Shown one piece after another: positions 11,374 through 20,475 of a stretch of 64,000 bases of DNA (positions within the stretch are counted from its first letter, which is position 1; every line of letters starts with the position of its first letter). The translations under genes were made by a program, and so were the position numbers. A model generated the notes under the pieces. That model was not told the DNA's origin. It made no database searches and saw only the letters and a list, made by a program, of their open reading frames with translations. The DNA comes from an uncultured Neisseriaceae bacterium (GTDB lineage: Bacteria > Pseudomonadota > Gammaproteobacteria > Burkholderiales > Neisseriaceae), in the NCBI GenBank assembly GCA_945267035.1, contig CALYOS010000007.1:1-64000 (forward strand), given 5' to 3'.

Positions 11374-11400
11374 AAGGACTGCTCACAGCAGTCCTTTTTT
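11374..11400 (+). terminator. Intrinsic terminator of acnB
   Basis: A 10-bp perfect stem (AAGGACTGCT with AGCAGTCCTT) around a 3-base loop, followed by a run of T. Confidence 0.9.
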
Positions 11401-11734
11401 ATACCTTATGGATGTTCTACACAAGGTCATTTCTTAACTAGCTTGAGCTGAAAAAAGAGGTAAGTACTTCGTTTAGACTATCAATAGCCAAGGGTGTGAC
11501 AGCCAGATTAAATAGTTCTACGCTAATATACAAGCTTGAGGCTAATTTGCAGTGTATTCATGCTTAAGCAACCGTTTTAAAGACTTTAAATTGTGTATCA
11601 AATAAATTCTCTTTAAATTGTATTACAAAACAAAAGACAATCTGTTAACATCGCCTAAGAAGATTAAACTCTAAATCTATGAATTCGGTAAAATTTTAAA
11701 TTATATTTAAAAGTTTAGCGAATGAGGACGGAAA
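11401..11734. other. Gap between acnB and cysK
   Basis: No gene is seen. The segment should carry the cysK promoter; GAGGA stands 8 bases before the cysK start. No riboswitch or CysB-type site could be identified with confidence. Confidence 0.4.
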
Positions 11735-12667
11735 ATGAACATCGCATCTAATATCACCGATCTGATCGGTCATACACCTCTAGTTCAATTAAACCGGTTG
11801 GGTAAAGATCTTCCCGGTAAATTAGTGGTTAAACTGGAATTTTTTAATCCAGGAAGCAGTGTTAAGGATCGCATTGCCGTTAATATGCTTGATGCTGCTG
11901 AACAAGCAGGAAAGATTAACGCAGACACAATTATTGTAGAGCCTACCAGTGGTAACACGGGTATTGGATTGGCGATGGTATGTGCCGCTCGTGGATACAA
12001 ATTGATCATTACTATGCCTGACACCATGAGTAAAGAGCGACGTATGTTATTGCGTGCTTTTGGTGCAGAACTAGTATTAACACCGGGAGCGGAGGGTATG
12101 TCTGGAGCCATTGCGCGGGCACAGGCATTTGTGGATGCGGACCCAAACAAATATTTTATGCCACAACAGTTTGAAAATCCGGCTAATCCAGCCATACATC
12201 GTGAAACAACTGCACAAGAAATCTGGCATGATACGGATGGACAAGTAGATATCTTTGTTGCCGGAGTGGGTACAGGCGGCACCATCACTGGTGTCGGAGA
12301 GGTGTTGAAGGAAAAAAAACCTCAAGTGCAGGTTTTTGCGGTGGAACCGCAAGCTTCACCAGTCTTATCAGGCGGTGAAAAGGGACCGCATCCAATTCAG
12401 GGAATTGGCGCAGGCTTTGTGCCAAAGATATTAAATACGCATATATATGATGGAATCATTCAGGTGCCGAATGATGAAGCTTTTGCTACAGCTCGTGCCA
12501 TGGCTGCTAAAGAAGGTATTTTGGTGGGTATTTCTTCAGGAGCAGCTGTGTGGGCAGGTTTGCAATTGGCAGCGAAGAGCGAAAATAAAGATAAGCTTAT
12601 CGTGGTTCTAATTCCATCTTATGGCGAACGTTATCTGTCAACACCCTTGTTTGCGGATTTGGTCTAA
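11735..12667 (+). CDS. cysK: Cysteine synthase A (O-acetylserine sulfhydrylase)
   Basis: A 310-residue PLP enzyme that makes cysteine from O-acetylserine and sulfide in the cytoplasm. The PLP lysine lies in [11 protein letters not shown], the substrate loop in [10 protein letters not shown], and the phosphate-binding glycine loop in [14 protein letters not shown]. Length and N-terminus ([14 protein letters not shown]) are those of CysK rather than CysM, though the two are hard to split without an alignment. The C-terminal YLSTPLF is also CysK-like. It is a single gene. Confidence 0.92.
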   Translation: MNIASNITDLIGHTPLVQLNRLGKDLPGKLVVKLEFFNPGSSVKDRIAVNMLDAAEQAGKINADTIIVEPTSGNTGIGLAMVCAARGYKLIITMPDTMSKERRMLLRAFGAELVLTPGAEGMSGAIARAQAFVDADPNKYFMPQQFENPANPAIHRETTAQEIWHDTDGQVDIFVAGVGTGGTITGVGEVLKEKKPQVQVFAVEPQASPVLSGGEKGPHPIQGIGAGFVPKILNTHIYDGIIQVPNDEAFATARAMAAKEGILVGISSGAAVWAGLQLAAKSENKDKLIVVLIPSYGERYLSTPLFADLV

Positions 12668-12818
12668 TAAAGAGTAATCGTGTGAAATAAAACCGAATAT
12701 GTAATTGGGTTTTATATTACGCTTATGACTGTGCTACAATTATGGTTAATAAATGTACAGCCATACGCTGAAGCTAGCTGGCTTTTTATTTTGTTTTAAG
12801 CAATTTATTGAGTAAACA

Positions 12819-13328
12819 ATGATGAAAAAAATATTAGCATTAAGTGTTGTCGCAGTATTATTGAGTGCTTGTAACAATTTCGAAGTTCCTACTTTTAGTA
12901 GAACTCACCCTAAATCTTCAAGTACTTCTAATACAAACAAAGTTGAGAATGGAACCATCAGAGGCAGTAATTTTAGATTGGCTGCAAGCCATTGGTCTGA
13001 TGTGGCAAGAATCCGTAACGAAGCAACCCGCTTAAGTTACCGTGTTTCACAGGGTAATATGACTAAAGTTCAAGCAGCTCAGATGCTAAATAAATTCCGT
13101 ATTGCTCAGGTTGGACACAATATGTTAGATGATGAAATGTATGAAATCTATCTACGTAGTGCGGTTGAAAGTCAGCAAGGGTCGATCAATACCGCTCAGT
13201 CTAAAGCCTATATTAAAAATGCCTTATTGGGCTGGCAGCAGCGTTGGCCAAATATGAAGGAAAGACCAACTAATCCAGCCTTCACTAATTTCCTGATGGA
13301 AGTGATGGATCTTAAACCTTTACAGTAA
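12819..13328 (+). CDS. Small predicted lipoprotein of unknown function
   Basis: A 169-residue protein with a short signal peptide and a clear lipobox (LLSAC, Cys at about 18), then a Ser/Thr-rich linker and a mainly helical, charged domain. No known family was recognised. Codon use resembles its neighbours, so it looks like a resident gene and not a recent arrival. Two adjacent ATGs are possible (12819 and 12822). The short leader before it contains a small hairpin with a T-run (about 12760-12795), which may be the cysK terminator. A terminator closes the gene. Confidence 0.75.
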   Translation: MMKKILALSVVAVLLSACNNFEVPTFSRTHPKSSSTSNTNKVENGTIRGSNFRLAASHWSDVARIRNEATRLSYRVSQGNMTKVQAAQMLNKFRIAQVGHNMLDDEMYEIYLRSAVESQQGSINTAQSKAYIKNALLGWQQRWPNMKERPTNPAFTNFLMEVMDLKPLQ

Positions 13329-13340
13329 GTTTCGGTTAAA

Positions 13341-13387
13341 ATAAAACCCTGTTGATCGTTAAACTATCGACAGGGTTTATTTTTTTA
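13341..13387 (+). terminator. Intrinsic terminator of the lipoprotein gene
   Basis: Stem ATAAAACCCTGTTGAT / ATCGACAGGGTTTAT, followed by a run of seven T. One G-T pair and one bulge are present. Confidence 0.85.
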
Positions 13388-13532
13388 ATAAGATTTATTA
13401 AGAATATTGAAGCTTAATCTTAAATCTTTACCTGATCAATCTCACTGACACTGATTAAGCAAGTATCTTGCCTACATCGGACTTGGTGGATTTTTAACAA
13501 GACAGATGATTTATCATCTGCCTTCAGGCTAT

Positions 13533-14024
13533 TTAAATGATCTCTGCTTTTTCAATAATGACATTTTCTACTGGCACATCTTGATGACCAGCTCGATTGC
13601 CGGTTTTCACTGTTTTGATTTGATCAACCACATCTTGACCTTCTACCACTTTCCCGAAAACAGCATAGCCCCATCCGTGTAGGTCTGGAGCAGTGTGATT
13701 AAGGAAATCATTGTCTTTAACATTGATAAAGAATTGAGCACTGGCAGAATGCGGTTGCATAGTTCGAGCCATAGCGATGGTATAACGATCGTTTTTCAAT
13801 CCGTTATTGGCTTCGTTTTCGATCGGTTCATGCGTCTGTTTTTGCAGCATATTTTGATCAAAACCACCACCTTGAATCATAAAGTTATCAATAACACGAT
13901 GAAAAATAGTACCGTCATAAAATCCTTCGCGCACATAGCGTTCAAAGTTTTCAGCGGTTTTAGGTGCCTTTTCGTGGTCTAGTTCAATGCCAATTACACC
14001 AAAGTTGGTTGTCAGTTTAATCAT
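13533..14024 (-). CDS. ppiB: Cytoplasmic-type peptidyl-prolyl cis-trans isomerase (cyclophilin)
   Basis: A 163-residue cyclophilin that catalyses cis-trans isomerisation of X-Pro bonds. Core motifs [16 protein letters not shown] and the later [14 protein letters not shown] and [10 protein letters not shown] are intact. There is no signal peptide, so it is cytoplasmic and PpiB-like. The ATG at 14024 was chosen because AGGAG lies 7 bases upstream; a longer in-frame start would add seven atypical residues. It is next to fbp on the same strand (about 46 bases). Confidence 0.93.
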   Translation of the reverse strand: MIKLTTNFGVIGIELDHEKAPKTAENFERYVREGFYDGTIFHRVIDNFMIQGGGFDQNMLQKQTHEPIENEANNGLKNDRYTIAMARTMQPHSASAQFFINVKDNDFLNHTAPDLHGWGYAVFGKVVEGQDVVDQIKTVKTGNRAGHQDVPVENVIIEKAEII

Positions 14025-14070
14025 GGTTAATCTCCTGATATACATGAGTTAATGGATAAATCCATTAAGG

Positions 14071-15051
14071 TTAAATATGCTGATGTTTTGCGGTAAGATA
14101 ATCAACTTCTTCTTTACTGCCAAGGACTACAGCGACACGCTGATGTAAACCTGTAGGTTGAATATCGAGAATATTTTGTTGCGTATTTGTTGCTGCTCCC
14201 TGTGCCTGTTCGACCAATAAGCTCATTGGATTGGCTTCATACATTAGACGAAGTTTACCGGGTTTGCTTGGATCTCTTTGATCTTGCGGATAGGTGAAAA
14301 GTCCACCACGGACAAGAATGCGGTGTACTTCTGCTACCATGGAAGCTACCCAGCGCATGTTAAAGTCTTTGCCTCGTTTGCCTGTTTTGCCTGCCAGTAA
14401 TTCTGCAATATACTCTTGCATCGGAGCCTGCCAATGACGCTGATTGGACATATTGATCGCAAATTCAGCGGTTTGTACCGGAATAATGGGTTTATCTTGG
14501 GTGAGCTGAAATTTATTGTCTTGATTCAAGGTAAACATGGCCACACCATGTTTGACTGTTAACACCAAAATGGTTTGCGGTCCATATAATACATAACCAC
14601 TGGCTACTTGCTGTCGACCACTTTGTAAAAAACTTTCGGTGTTTAATTCGCCCGCTGGCTTGTGGAGGATAGAGAAGATGGTGCCAATGGAGATGTTGAC
14701 ATCAATATTGGAACTGCCATCTAACGGATCAAATAATACCAAATATTCGCCGTGTTGATTCGCCCTGACAAAGGATTCTTCTTCTTCACTGGCCAAGCCG
14801 GCCACGGCAGGTTGGGAGGTTAGCGTATTTATCAGGATCTGATTAGCCAGGACATCCAGTTTTTTTTGTTCTTCCCCCTGCACATTACCGGTGTGGGCGC
14901 TGCCAAGAATATTTCCCAGCGCACCTAAGCGCACGGCCTGATTGATGTGCAAACAGGCTTGACTGATGCTAAGCAAGACATCAGTCAAAGACGATGGCAC
15001 AGAATGGTCTTGTTGCTGTTGTTGTAAATAGTCATTCAAGAGTATGGACAC
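14071..15051 (-). CDS. fbp: Class 1 fructose-1,6-bisphosphatase
   Basis: A 326-residue Mg-dependent phosphatase that releases phosphate from fructose-1,6-bisphosphate, the committed step of gluconeogenesis. The metal/phosphate motif [19 protein letters not shown] is intact near residue 110, and the downstream [12 protein letters not shown] element is present. Length fits class 1 enzymes (about 330). It precedes ppiB on the same strand and starts about 80 bases from the 3' end of rlmJ, so the three may be partly co-transcribed. Confidence 0.95.
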   Translation of the reverse strand: MSILLNDYLQQQQQDHSVPSSLTDVLLSISQACLHINQAVRLGALGNILGSAHTGNVQGEEQKKLDVLANQILINTLTSQPAVAGLASEEEESFVRANQHGEYLVLFDPLDGSSNIDVNISIGTIFSILHKPAGELNTESFLQSGRQQVASGYVLYGPQTILVLTVKHGVAMFTLNQDNKFQLTQDKPIIPVQTAEFAINMSNQRHWQAPMQEYIAELLAGKTGKRGKDFNMRWVASMVAEVHRILVRGGLFTYPQDQRDPSKPGKLRLMYEANPMSLLVEQAQGAATNTQQNILDIQPTGLHQRVAVVLGSKEEVDYLTAKHQHI

Positions 15052-15134
15052 GCTGGCACTCCCATATTAAATTTTGTGTCATTATACATTGGCTGGTTTA
15101 ATTGGTCGTAAAAAGAGATTTATGCTCATTCTGC

Positions 15135-15983
15135 TCAAGCAATTGCTGAGCGCAGAGTATAGCGAGCATAGTCATCTTGTCCTAATAAATTGACTAAAGC
15201 AGGTAAAGCTTCCGCCATAGTATCAGGTAGGGTATAAGGTGGATTGATGATAAATACGCCACTGCCGTGCATGCCAAAACCATCAGCTCGTGGCGTATGT
15301 ACATGCAATTCAGCCTGCAAATAATTATCGGGTGACAATTTGAGCAGATTTAAAGGTAACTGTTCACTTTCTTGTCGGCTCAGGCAGGGATACCAGACCA
15401 TATAACAGCCGGCAGCAAATTTTTTCAAAGCCGCTTTAAGCGTGTCAACCACGTGCTGATAATCTTGTTTCAATTCATAAGGTGGATCGATTAAGACAAC
15501 CGCTCGTCTGCTCGGCGGTGGCAGCATGGATAATAAGCCTTTAAAACCATTGTCGCAAAACACCTGTGCGCGGTTAGGTAAGGAAATCTGACGCATGTTG
15601 CGACGTAATATCTCGGCATCAGCCGGATGAAGTTCAAACAGGCGCAAACGATCCTGTTCTCGCGCTAGTGCTTGCGCTAGCCATGGGGAGCCACAATAAT
15701 GATCTTTATGATCGGGCAGACAGTCAGTGACTATCTGGCGGAAATGTTGCCAACAATCTGGCAGATTGGTGGCGGTCAGTAATTTCTGTAAGCCATCGCG
15801 GTATTCGCCAATTTTTTGTGCTTCAGGGCTACTCAGATCATATAAGCCAGCACCGGCATGGGTATCAATATACCAATAAGCCTTGTCTTTTAGATTAAAG
15901 TATTCCAGCACACTCATCAGGCAGAAATGTTTCAGAATGTCGGCATGATTGCCGGAATGAAAGGCATGGCGATAACTAAGCAT
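15135..15983 (-). CDS. rlmJ: 23S rRNA (adenine2030-N6)-methyltransferase RlmJ
   Basis: A 282-residue SAM-dependent methyltransferase that modifies A2030 of 23S rRNA. Family hallmarks are the N-terminal MLSYRHAFHSGNHADILKH, the SAM loop DTHAGAGLYDL, and the catalytic DPPYE. The ATG at 15983 matches the family N-terminus; an upstream in-frame GTG would add ten residues. No strong Shine-Dalgarno is visible for it. Length is typical (about 280). Confidence 0.92.
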   Translation of the reverse strand: MLSYRHAFHSGNHADILKHFCLMSVLEYFNLKDKAYWYIDTHAGAGLYDLSSPEAQKIGEYRDGLQKLLTATNLPDCWQHFRQIVTDCLPDHKDHYCGSPWLAQALAREQDRLRLFELHPADAEILRRNMRQISLPNRAQVFCDNGFKGLLSMLPPPSRRAVVLIDPPYELKQDYQHVVDTLKAALKKFAAGCYMVWYPCLSRQESEQLPLNLLKLSPDNYLQAELHVHTPRADGFGMHGSGVFIINPPYTLPDTMAEALPALVNLLGQDDYARYTLRSAIA

Positions 15984-16013
15984 GAGTTTTAACAGATAAG
16001 GAATCAAGAGCAC

Positions 16014-16556
16014 AGAATGTTTATTGTACCGAATTTAGTCCGACTATCGTAGCCTTAAGCGCAATAATTGAGGAATAATTATTCTATTAGTATTGAAGGG
16101 CGCACAATTATTTGGGTAGGCTAAAAACTGAATTTTAAAATCAGCAAAGATAGCTCATTTGCTCGTGCCATTTTGGTTTAAGTTAATCAGCAAAAATTGA
16201 TTGGTAGATTATGCTTGTTATTGTTATCGAAGGTACCTTTTCTTTGATCATAGTAGAATGATCAAATCTTCTGCATTATCTTGAAATGGATTAAGTTAAT
16301 TAGTGTTGATACCTATTCGGGCTCCCTAAATGCGGACAAAAGCACCGCTTTTTTATGGTAATAGGGGGAATAGGGGGTAATACAGTTGGAAAATAATGTT
16401 ATGTTACGATAATGTAATCGGAAATAATATTGTAGGAGACGACAATGTAATTTGATTGTTTTGTAATTGCACAAAATATGAACTAGAAAGTGTGGCTTAC
16501 ATCAGAAATAGCTATATCTGATTCAGATATAAAATTACTCTAACCCATATAAGAAA
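16014..16556. other. Gap with hairpins before the accessory patch
   Basis: No gene. A perfect hairpin (TTTGATCAT / ATGATCAAA, about 16242-16266) and a small GCGG/CCGC hairpin followed by six T (about 16332-16356) are visible. The second could end a short transcript such as a small RNA, but no promoter could be placed. Confidence 0.35.
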
Positions 16557-17093
16557 ATGACCAAAAAAGTACTCTGTTTACTCATTCCGTTTATCGTTAA
16601 TTGCAGCGGCGGAAATGTTTCTCAAGTTAATCTGGTTCAATCAAAGATAGAATCTGAAAATGTAAGCTTGAATCCTAGTCAGTCCCTTACTCTAATCAAT
16701 GGTGAAAAAATATCATTATCAAATATATATGCTATACCTAACAATATAGATTCTATACAAGTGGATGATGTGCAATTTGAAGCTAAATTAGCAGATTTTT
16801 GTGGGAAGGGACATGAAATTTATGATAATAAAAAAATGCAGGGTTTTTTATCTAAAAAGCTTCAATTTATTCTATATGATCAATACAAACATAATCATAC
16901 GGAACCCACGGCATTTAACTTTAACCAAGATAATGCAAATATTTATTTAACCGTTGTTAACGATGAAATCATTAGCAAATATTGTAGGAAAAGAAATATA
17001 CGCACGCTAAATAGCGCTTATTTATTAAAGGTTTATTCCAACGGTGTCAGATATAATTTACTGGCTATTCATGATATAAAAACGATTGAATAA
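16557..17093 (+). CDS. Predicted lipoprotein of unknown function
   Basis: A 178-residue protein with an N-terminal signal (KKVLCLLIPFIVNC) whose Cys at about 16 could be lipidated. The rest is polar, Asn/Lys-rich and lacks any motif that I recognise; four further Cys/His-containing spots (DFCGKGH, KYCRK) are present. It is followed within 20 bases by a second, broken lipoprotein start, and lies in an AT-rich patch of fragments, which suggests horizontally acquired material. It could be an immunity-like or surface protein; this is inference only. Confidence 0.6.
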   Translation: MTKKVLCLLIPFIVNCSGGNVSQVNLVQSKIESENVSLNPSQSLTLINGEKISLSNIYAIPNNIDSIQVDDVQFEAKLADFCGKGHEIYDNKKMQGFLSKKLQFILYDQYKHNHTEPTAFNFNQDNANIYLTVVNDEIISKYCRKRNIRTLNSAYLLKVYSNGVRYNLLAIHDIKTIE

Positions 17094-17112
17094 ATATTAA
17101 AATCAGAGAAAG

Positions 17113-17285
17113 ATGAAAAGAACATATTATTTGGTTGGTTTCTAGCACTGGTATTACTCTTTAGTTGCGGCAATAAACCGTTCAAAAAATGCAGAATTGA
17201 GTTTTTTCAAGGAAAAAAAATATTAATACGGCAGCAAAAGAGTTATCCATCATCTAAGAAGATGTCGAAAGCACTTATATTTTAA
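17113..17285 (+). pseudogene. Frameshifted lipoprotein gene
   Basis: An ATG with an AG-rich leader opens MKRTYYLVGF and then stops. Shifting one base near 17130 gives FLALVLLFSCGNKPFKK, a textbook lipoprotein signal with Cys, which continues for about 40 more codons to a TAA. The two pieces together look like a lipoprotein gene broken by a frameshift and shortened. It sits right after the intact lipoprotein at 16557 and may be a decayed paralogue or partner. Confidence 0.5.
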
Positions 17286-17898
17286 GTTACTTCGATATTT
17301 TTTTGCATAAGATAATGTGCTATTTGATGTTTCTTTTGACCAACTAAAGCCATGAAAGGGCTTGGAACTCTCTTAGATAAGCCATACAGATTTGGTCATT
17401 GTCGAAATACACCTTAGATTGGGCGTAAGTTTCCATCAACGGTTTATGCGAGACAGAAATAATCAATAAGAAATTTTCAAACAAATGGCTACGCATCGTT
17501 TATCTTTGTCACCAGCTATTTATGCTGCTAATTAATAAAAACAGCAAACTACTACCATGATTCGAGCTTTTTAGTGACGGATGCACTCATCAAAAATTTT
17601 AATGATTAGTGACGATCAGAGATTTGGGCTAATGAAATTCTATATAATTGGAATGAAATGCGTTATTGGTAAACTCAAGTTTTAATTATTCCAGTTTGCG
17701 CAAGTGGTTATCTGTTTGAAACAAAAAAAACAATGATCTTCTTTCATGTCACCTTAGGTGAATCATTTATTTAAATGGCGCAGAATAATTTGCGCGTGAT
17801 TAAAGTTTTATATAACAAAGAATAGAAACTGTGGCGATTATTTTATTTTTAAAATTGAACAATCATTTTTTGCAGCCTGTGCTATAAGACAAACATCT
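17286..17898. other. Gap with one short repeated element
   Basis: No intact gene. Around 17363-17392 the sequence (CTTAGATAAGC then ACAGAT) resembles 18171-18196; on the minus strand both read like ICxAYLR, suggesting remnants of two related genes. Confidence 0.3.
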
Positions 17899-18200
17899 TT
17901 AATTGGCTGTTGATAAAAAATTCTTCCAAAAATTTGATTTTGTTTCTGAACTATTTTTAACCAGCTGTCCCCTTTTTGTTTCCCAAAATAGGTTTTCAAA
18001 CCTCAGTCCGCCCCCGATTAAAGATTGGTTTTGCGGATCTTGACCATTGCCTATCGCTTTATGCATCAATGCTCATTGCTGATATTGGTTATCACCTAAT
18101 GCGCTACCTAACTGCATCACTTTGGGAAAGCAAAGCACGAAAAGGATAAAACTAAATAAAGGATGAATTGAAACTCTTAGATAAGCTGAACAGATAAAAA
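17899..18200 (-). pseudogene. Decayed gene with an in-frame stop
   Basis: The minus strand is open for about 100 codons except for one TGA. It begins like a membrane or signal segment (ICSAYLRVSIHPLFSFILF), continues VMQLGSALGDNQYQQ, hits TGA, then reads ALMHKAIGNGQDPQNQ and on through GGGLRFENLFWETKRGQL to a TAA. The texture is clearly protein-like. The family is not recognised. The TGA and the lack of a proper start point to a decaying gene. Confidence 0.45.
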
Positions 18201-18201
18201 A

Positions 18202-18236
18202 AGAAAAAGCTGTCTATCATGACAGTCTCTTTTTTA
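18202..18236 (-). terminator. Terminator of the small orphan gene
   Basis: A hairpin with stem CTGTC/GACAG extended by A/T pairs, and a T-rich tail on the minus strand. It overlaps the end of the gene at 18234. Confidence 0.55.
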
Positions 18237-18671
18237 TATTTCGTTATCTTTTAATCTGTAATAGATTCCTTTATTTTCGAGTTCATTAATTGTTCTAATA
18301 ATATTATCCTTAGTAATTCTGGTTAGAAAAATGATGTTTTCTTCATAAAAAAAAGAAGATTGTTGCAACTCTTCCGCGACATCTTGCGAAAATCTAGATA
18401 TATCATAAAAAGAAATTTTGTACTTAATATTATTGGAAAATTCTACAATAATATTAAGTAAACATCCTTTACTTTCTACTTCTAGTTGATACAAATCATC
18501 ATCAAAATAATATTTAGCATCATATATTTTAGGAAATTTATTTGACATAATTTTATTGACATTTAATTTCAGAATGATGAACACCATAATAGAAATTGAT
18601 TCAGTTTCTTCACCTGTTTTCCATTCTCCTTTTACTTCATATTTTACCATAACATCATTTTTATACATCAT
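18234..18671 (-). CDS. Small acidic protein of unknown function
   Basis: At most 145 residues. The part from MSNKFPKIYDAKYYF (possible start at 18548, giving 104 residues) reads as a compact acidic cytoplasmic protein with alternating strands and helices, a size and style common among immunity proteins of polymorphic toxins; this is only an impression. The first 41 residues look less convincing and include a hydrophobic stretch. No strong ribosome binding site marks either start. It lies just downstream of the broken VanW-family gene on the same strand. Confidence 0.5.
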   Translation of the reverse strand: MMYKNDVMVKYEVKGEWKTGEETESISIMVFIILKLNVNKIMSNKFPKIYDAKYYFDDDLYQLEVESKGCLLNIIVEFSNNIKYKISFYDISRFSQDVAEELQQSSFFYEENIIFLTRITKDNIIRTINELENKGIYYRLKDNEI

Positions 18672-18679
18672 CTCAGAAC

Positions 18680-19313
18680 TTATGCCTGCCGGAGCACCAC
18701 CAACATTTTTTTGGTCATGGTGTCTTTCCAGATTTCATTTTTCCTATAGATCACACCTTGTCGGTTAATAAAAGCAAGCTGCTTTTCGTCAATATGATAA
18801 CTATATTGTCTTTCTTCATTACATAGTAATTCTCCCTCCAGTTGGTGATCACCAACATGCAGCCTGATTTGAAATGTTTTATCGGTAGGATTATGACTAA
18901 CGAGATCAATGTAATGATAAAAAAACAGCAGCACCCGACCCAAAAGGCAACACTCGACTATCATCAGCAAAAGGATGAAAGCTATGATTTGCCCGTTTGA
19001 TTATTTCAAGTTCTGAATGGAGAACCAACCAATGAATTAAATTACTGATCTGGCCGATTTCACAGCCAATACCGGAACGAGCTACGCCAAACGAAAGTTC
19101 CATTCCATTCATAAATCCTCGCCTTTTTGGTGGTTTTGCCACCAATCGGCACAACGAAAAATATTCACCAGATTTAATTAAGAATCCATTTAGCGAATCA
19201 ACTGCAATTTTTAGGTTTATGACTTGATTGTATTGAAGTTGAATGTCACTATTACCCAATCGACGTATTATTGGATGAGTGTTTTTTATAGCGAAATGGT
19301 AAACGTAAATCAT
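18680..19313 (-). pseudogene. VanW-family protein gene, frameshifted and 5'-truncated
   Basis: Two overlapping frames together give a VanW-family protein. The first frame has the family core: INLKIAVDSLNGFLIKSGEYFSLC, the RRGFMNGMELS element and QISNLIHWLVLHSELE, up to VLPFGSGAAVF. The rest (YHYIDLVSHNPTDKTFQIRL and on to YRKNEIWKD) lies in the next frame. The switch falls in a run of seven A on the plus strand (18919-18925); six would restore one frame. About 60 N-terminal residues of the usual protein are also missing, with possible debris just upstream. The role of VanW proteins is unknown. A sequencing error could explain the frameshift but not the short start. Confidence 0.75.
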
Positions 19314-19742
19314 GACACAGTTCTAAGCTATATTGGCGTTAAAGAGCAATAGCAGAATAAACGACGAAATAAACGACGCTGATTCACTCTTAACCAATAA
19401 AGTAGGGGTGATAGCTTGATAACGGTCTGCGCATTATTTTTTTACTTTTATTCTTCTAACATAGATGATAACGATTTACCATTATGTTGTTAATTTAATT
19501 ATATTTTTTGGTATTGCTAACCGGACTCTTTGCAATATTGATCTAAATACCTGAACAATTAAGCTAGTTTATTCTCTGAAATAATTCTTTTATGCTGTGG
19601 GAAAATCTTGACGGGTGGATTACTATCAGAATATTAGATTGACTATTGGGTCAAGGCGTACCAATATTAGGTTTATTTGGTCAAGTACATGTTATTTGAG
19701 CTTTTTTGTAAGCTGTAAAAACAAATTATCAAAGGGGGAAGG
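19314..19742. other. Gap between the VanW remnant and the GST gene
   Basis: No intact gene. The 100 bases next to the VanW remnant may contain leftovers of its N-terminal coding region on the minus strand (an Arg-rich QRRLFRRLFCYC-like reading). GGGGGAAGG just before 19743 is the GST ribosome binding site. Confidence 0.35.
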
Positions 19743-20429
19743 ATGTCAGATTATCAGTTATATATAGGGAATAAAAATTATTCTACGTGGTCAATGCGTC
19801 CTTGGCTAGTGATGAAACATTTTGATCTGGTTTTTACCGAAAAAAAAGTTCGATTCGATAGTTTTGCTGCTGATTCGGTCTTTAAACAAACCGTTATACC
19901 GCTCAATCCATTTGGAACGGTGCCGATTTTAGTGGATGGAGAGATTAAGGTAACGGATTCTTTAATGATTTGTGAGTACTTGGCTGATAAGCATCCTGAT
20001 GTTGAAATGTGGCCGAAAGAAGAAAAAGCGCGGGTAAATGCCAAAAATCTGGTGGCAAAAATGCATAATGGTTTTCCTTTTGTGCGGCAATATTTACCGA
20101 TGAATATTGAGGCTTTTATGCCGGAGGTGGGGCAGATTATCATGCGCGATCAGCCGCAAGTACGCCATGAAGTTGAATTTTTGGATCAAATACTGTGTGG
20201 TTTTTTAAAACAGTCTAACGCTTATCTGTTTGGTCAATTTACCATTGCTGATGCTTTTTATGCGCCGTTGTGTATGCGGCTTAAAAATTATGCTATACCC
20301 ATCTCTGCTCGCCTGTCACAATACATTGATCAGTTGCTACAAAATTCAGCTGTGGCTGAATGGGTTGCCGATGCCCTTGAAGAAAAAGATTTTGTGGAGA
20401 TGGATGAACCTTATCGGATTAAGGCTTAA
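19743..20429 (+). CDS. Glutathione S-transferase family protein
   Basis: A 228-residue cytosolic protein with a thioredoxin-like N-terminal domain (YIGNKNYSTWSMRPWLVMK, then NPFGTVPILVDG and TDSLMICEYLADKHP) and an all-helical C-terminal domain. These elements define the GST superfamily; the N-terminal NKNYSxWSxRPW form is typical of a bacterial subgroup related to YfcF. The probable role is glutathione-dependent detoxification or peroxide handling; the substrate is unknown. It converges with the DHODH-like gene across a shared terminator. Confidence 0.85.
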   Translation: MSDYQLYIGNKNYSTWSMRPWLVMKHFDLVFTEKKVRFDSFAADSVFKQTVIPLNPFGTVPILVDGEIKVTDSLMICEYLADKHPDVEMWPKEEKARVNAKNLVAKMHNGFPFVRQYLPMNIEAFMPEVGQIIMRDQPQVRHEVEFLDQILCGFLKQSNAYLFGQFTIADAFYAPLCMRLKNYAIPISARLSQYIDQLLQNSAVAEWVADALEEKDFVEMDEPYRIKA

Positions 20430-20461
20430 AGCAAACGCGCTGAATTCAGCGCGTTTGCTTT
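20428..20461. terminator. Bidirectional terminator between GST and DHODH-like genes
   Basis: A perfect 17-bp palindrome (AAAGCAAACGCGCTGAA and its complement) immediately after the GST stop codon, with T-rich flanks usable on both strands. Confidence 0.9.
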
Positions 20462-20475
20462 TTGGATAAGCTCAT

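Noticed and set aside
16332..16356. Small hairpin with T6 as a definite terminator
   Set aside because: The stem has only four GC pairs and no gene upstream on that strand; kept only as a note in the gap.
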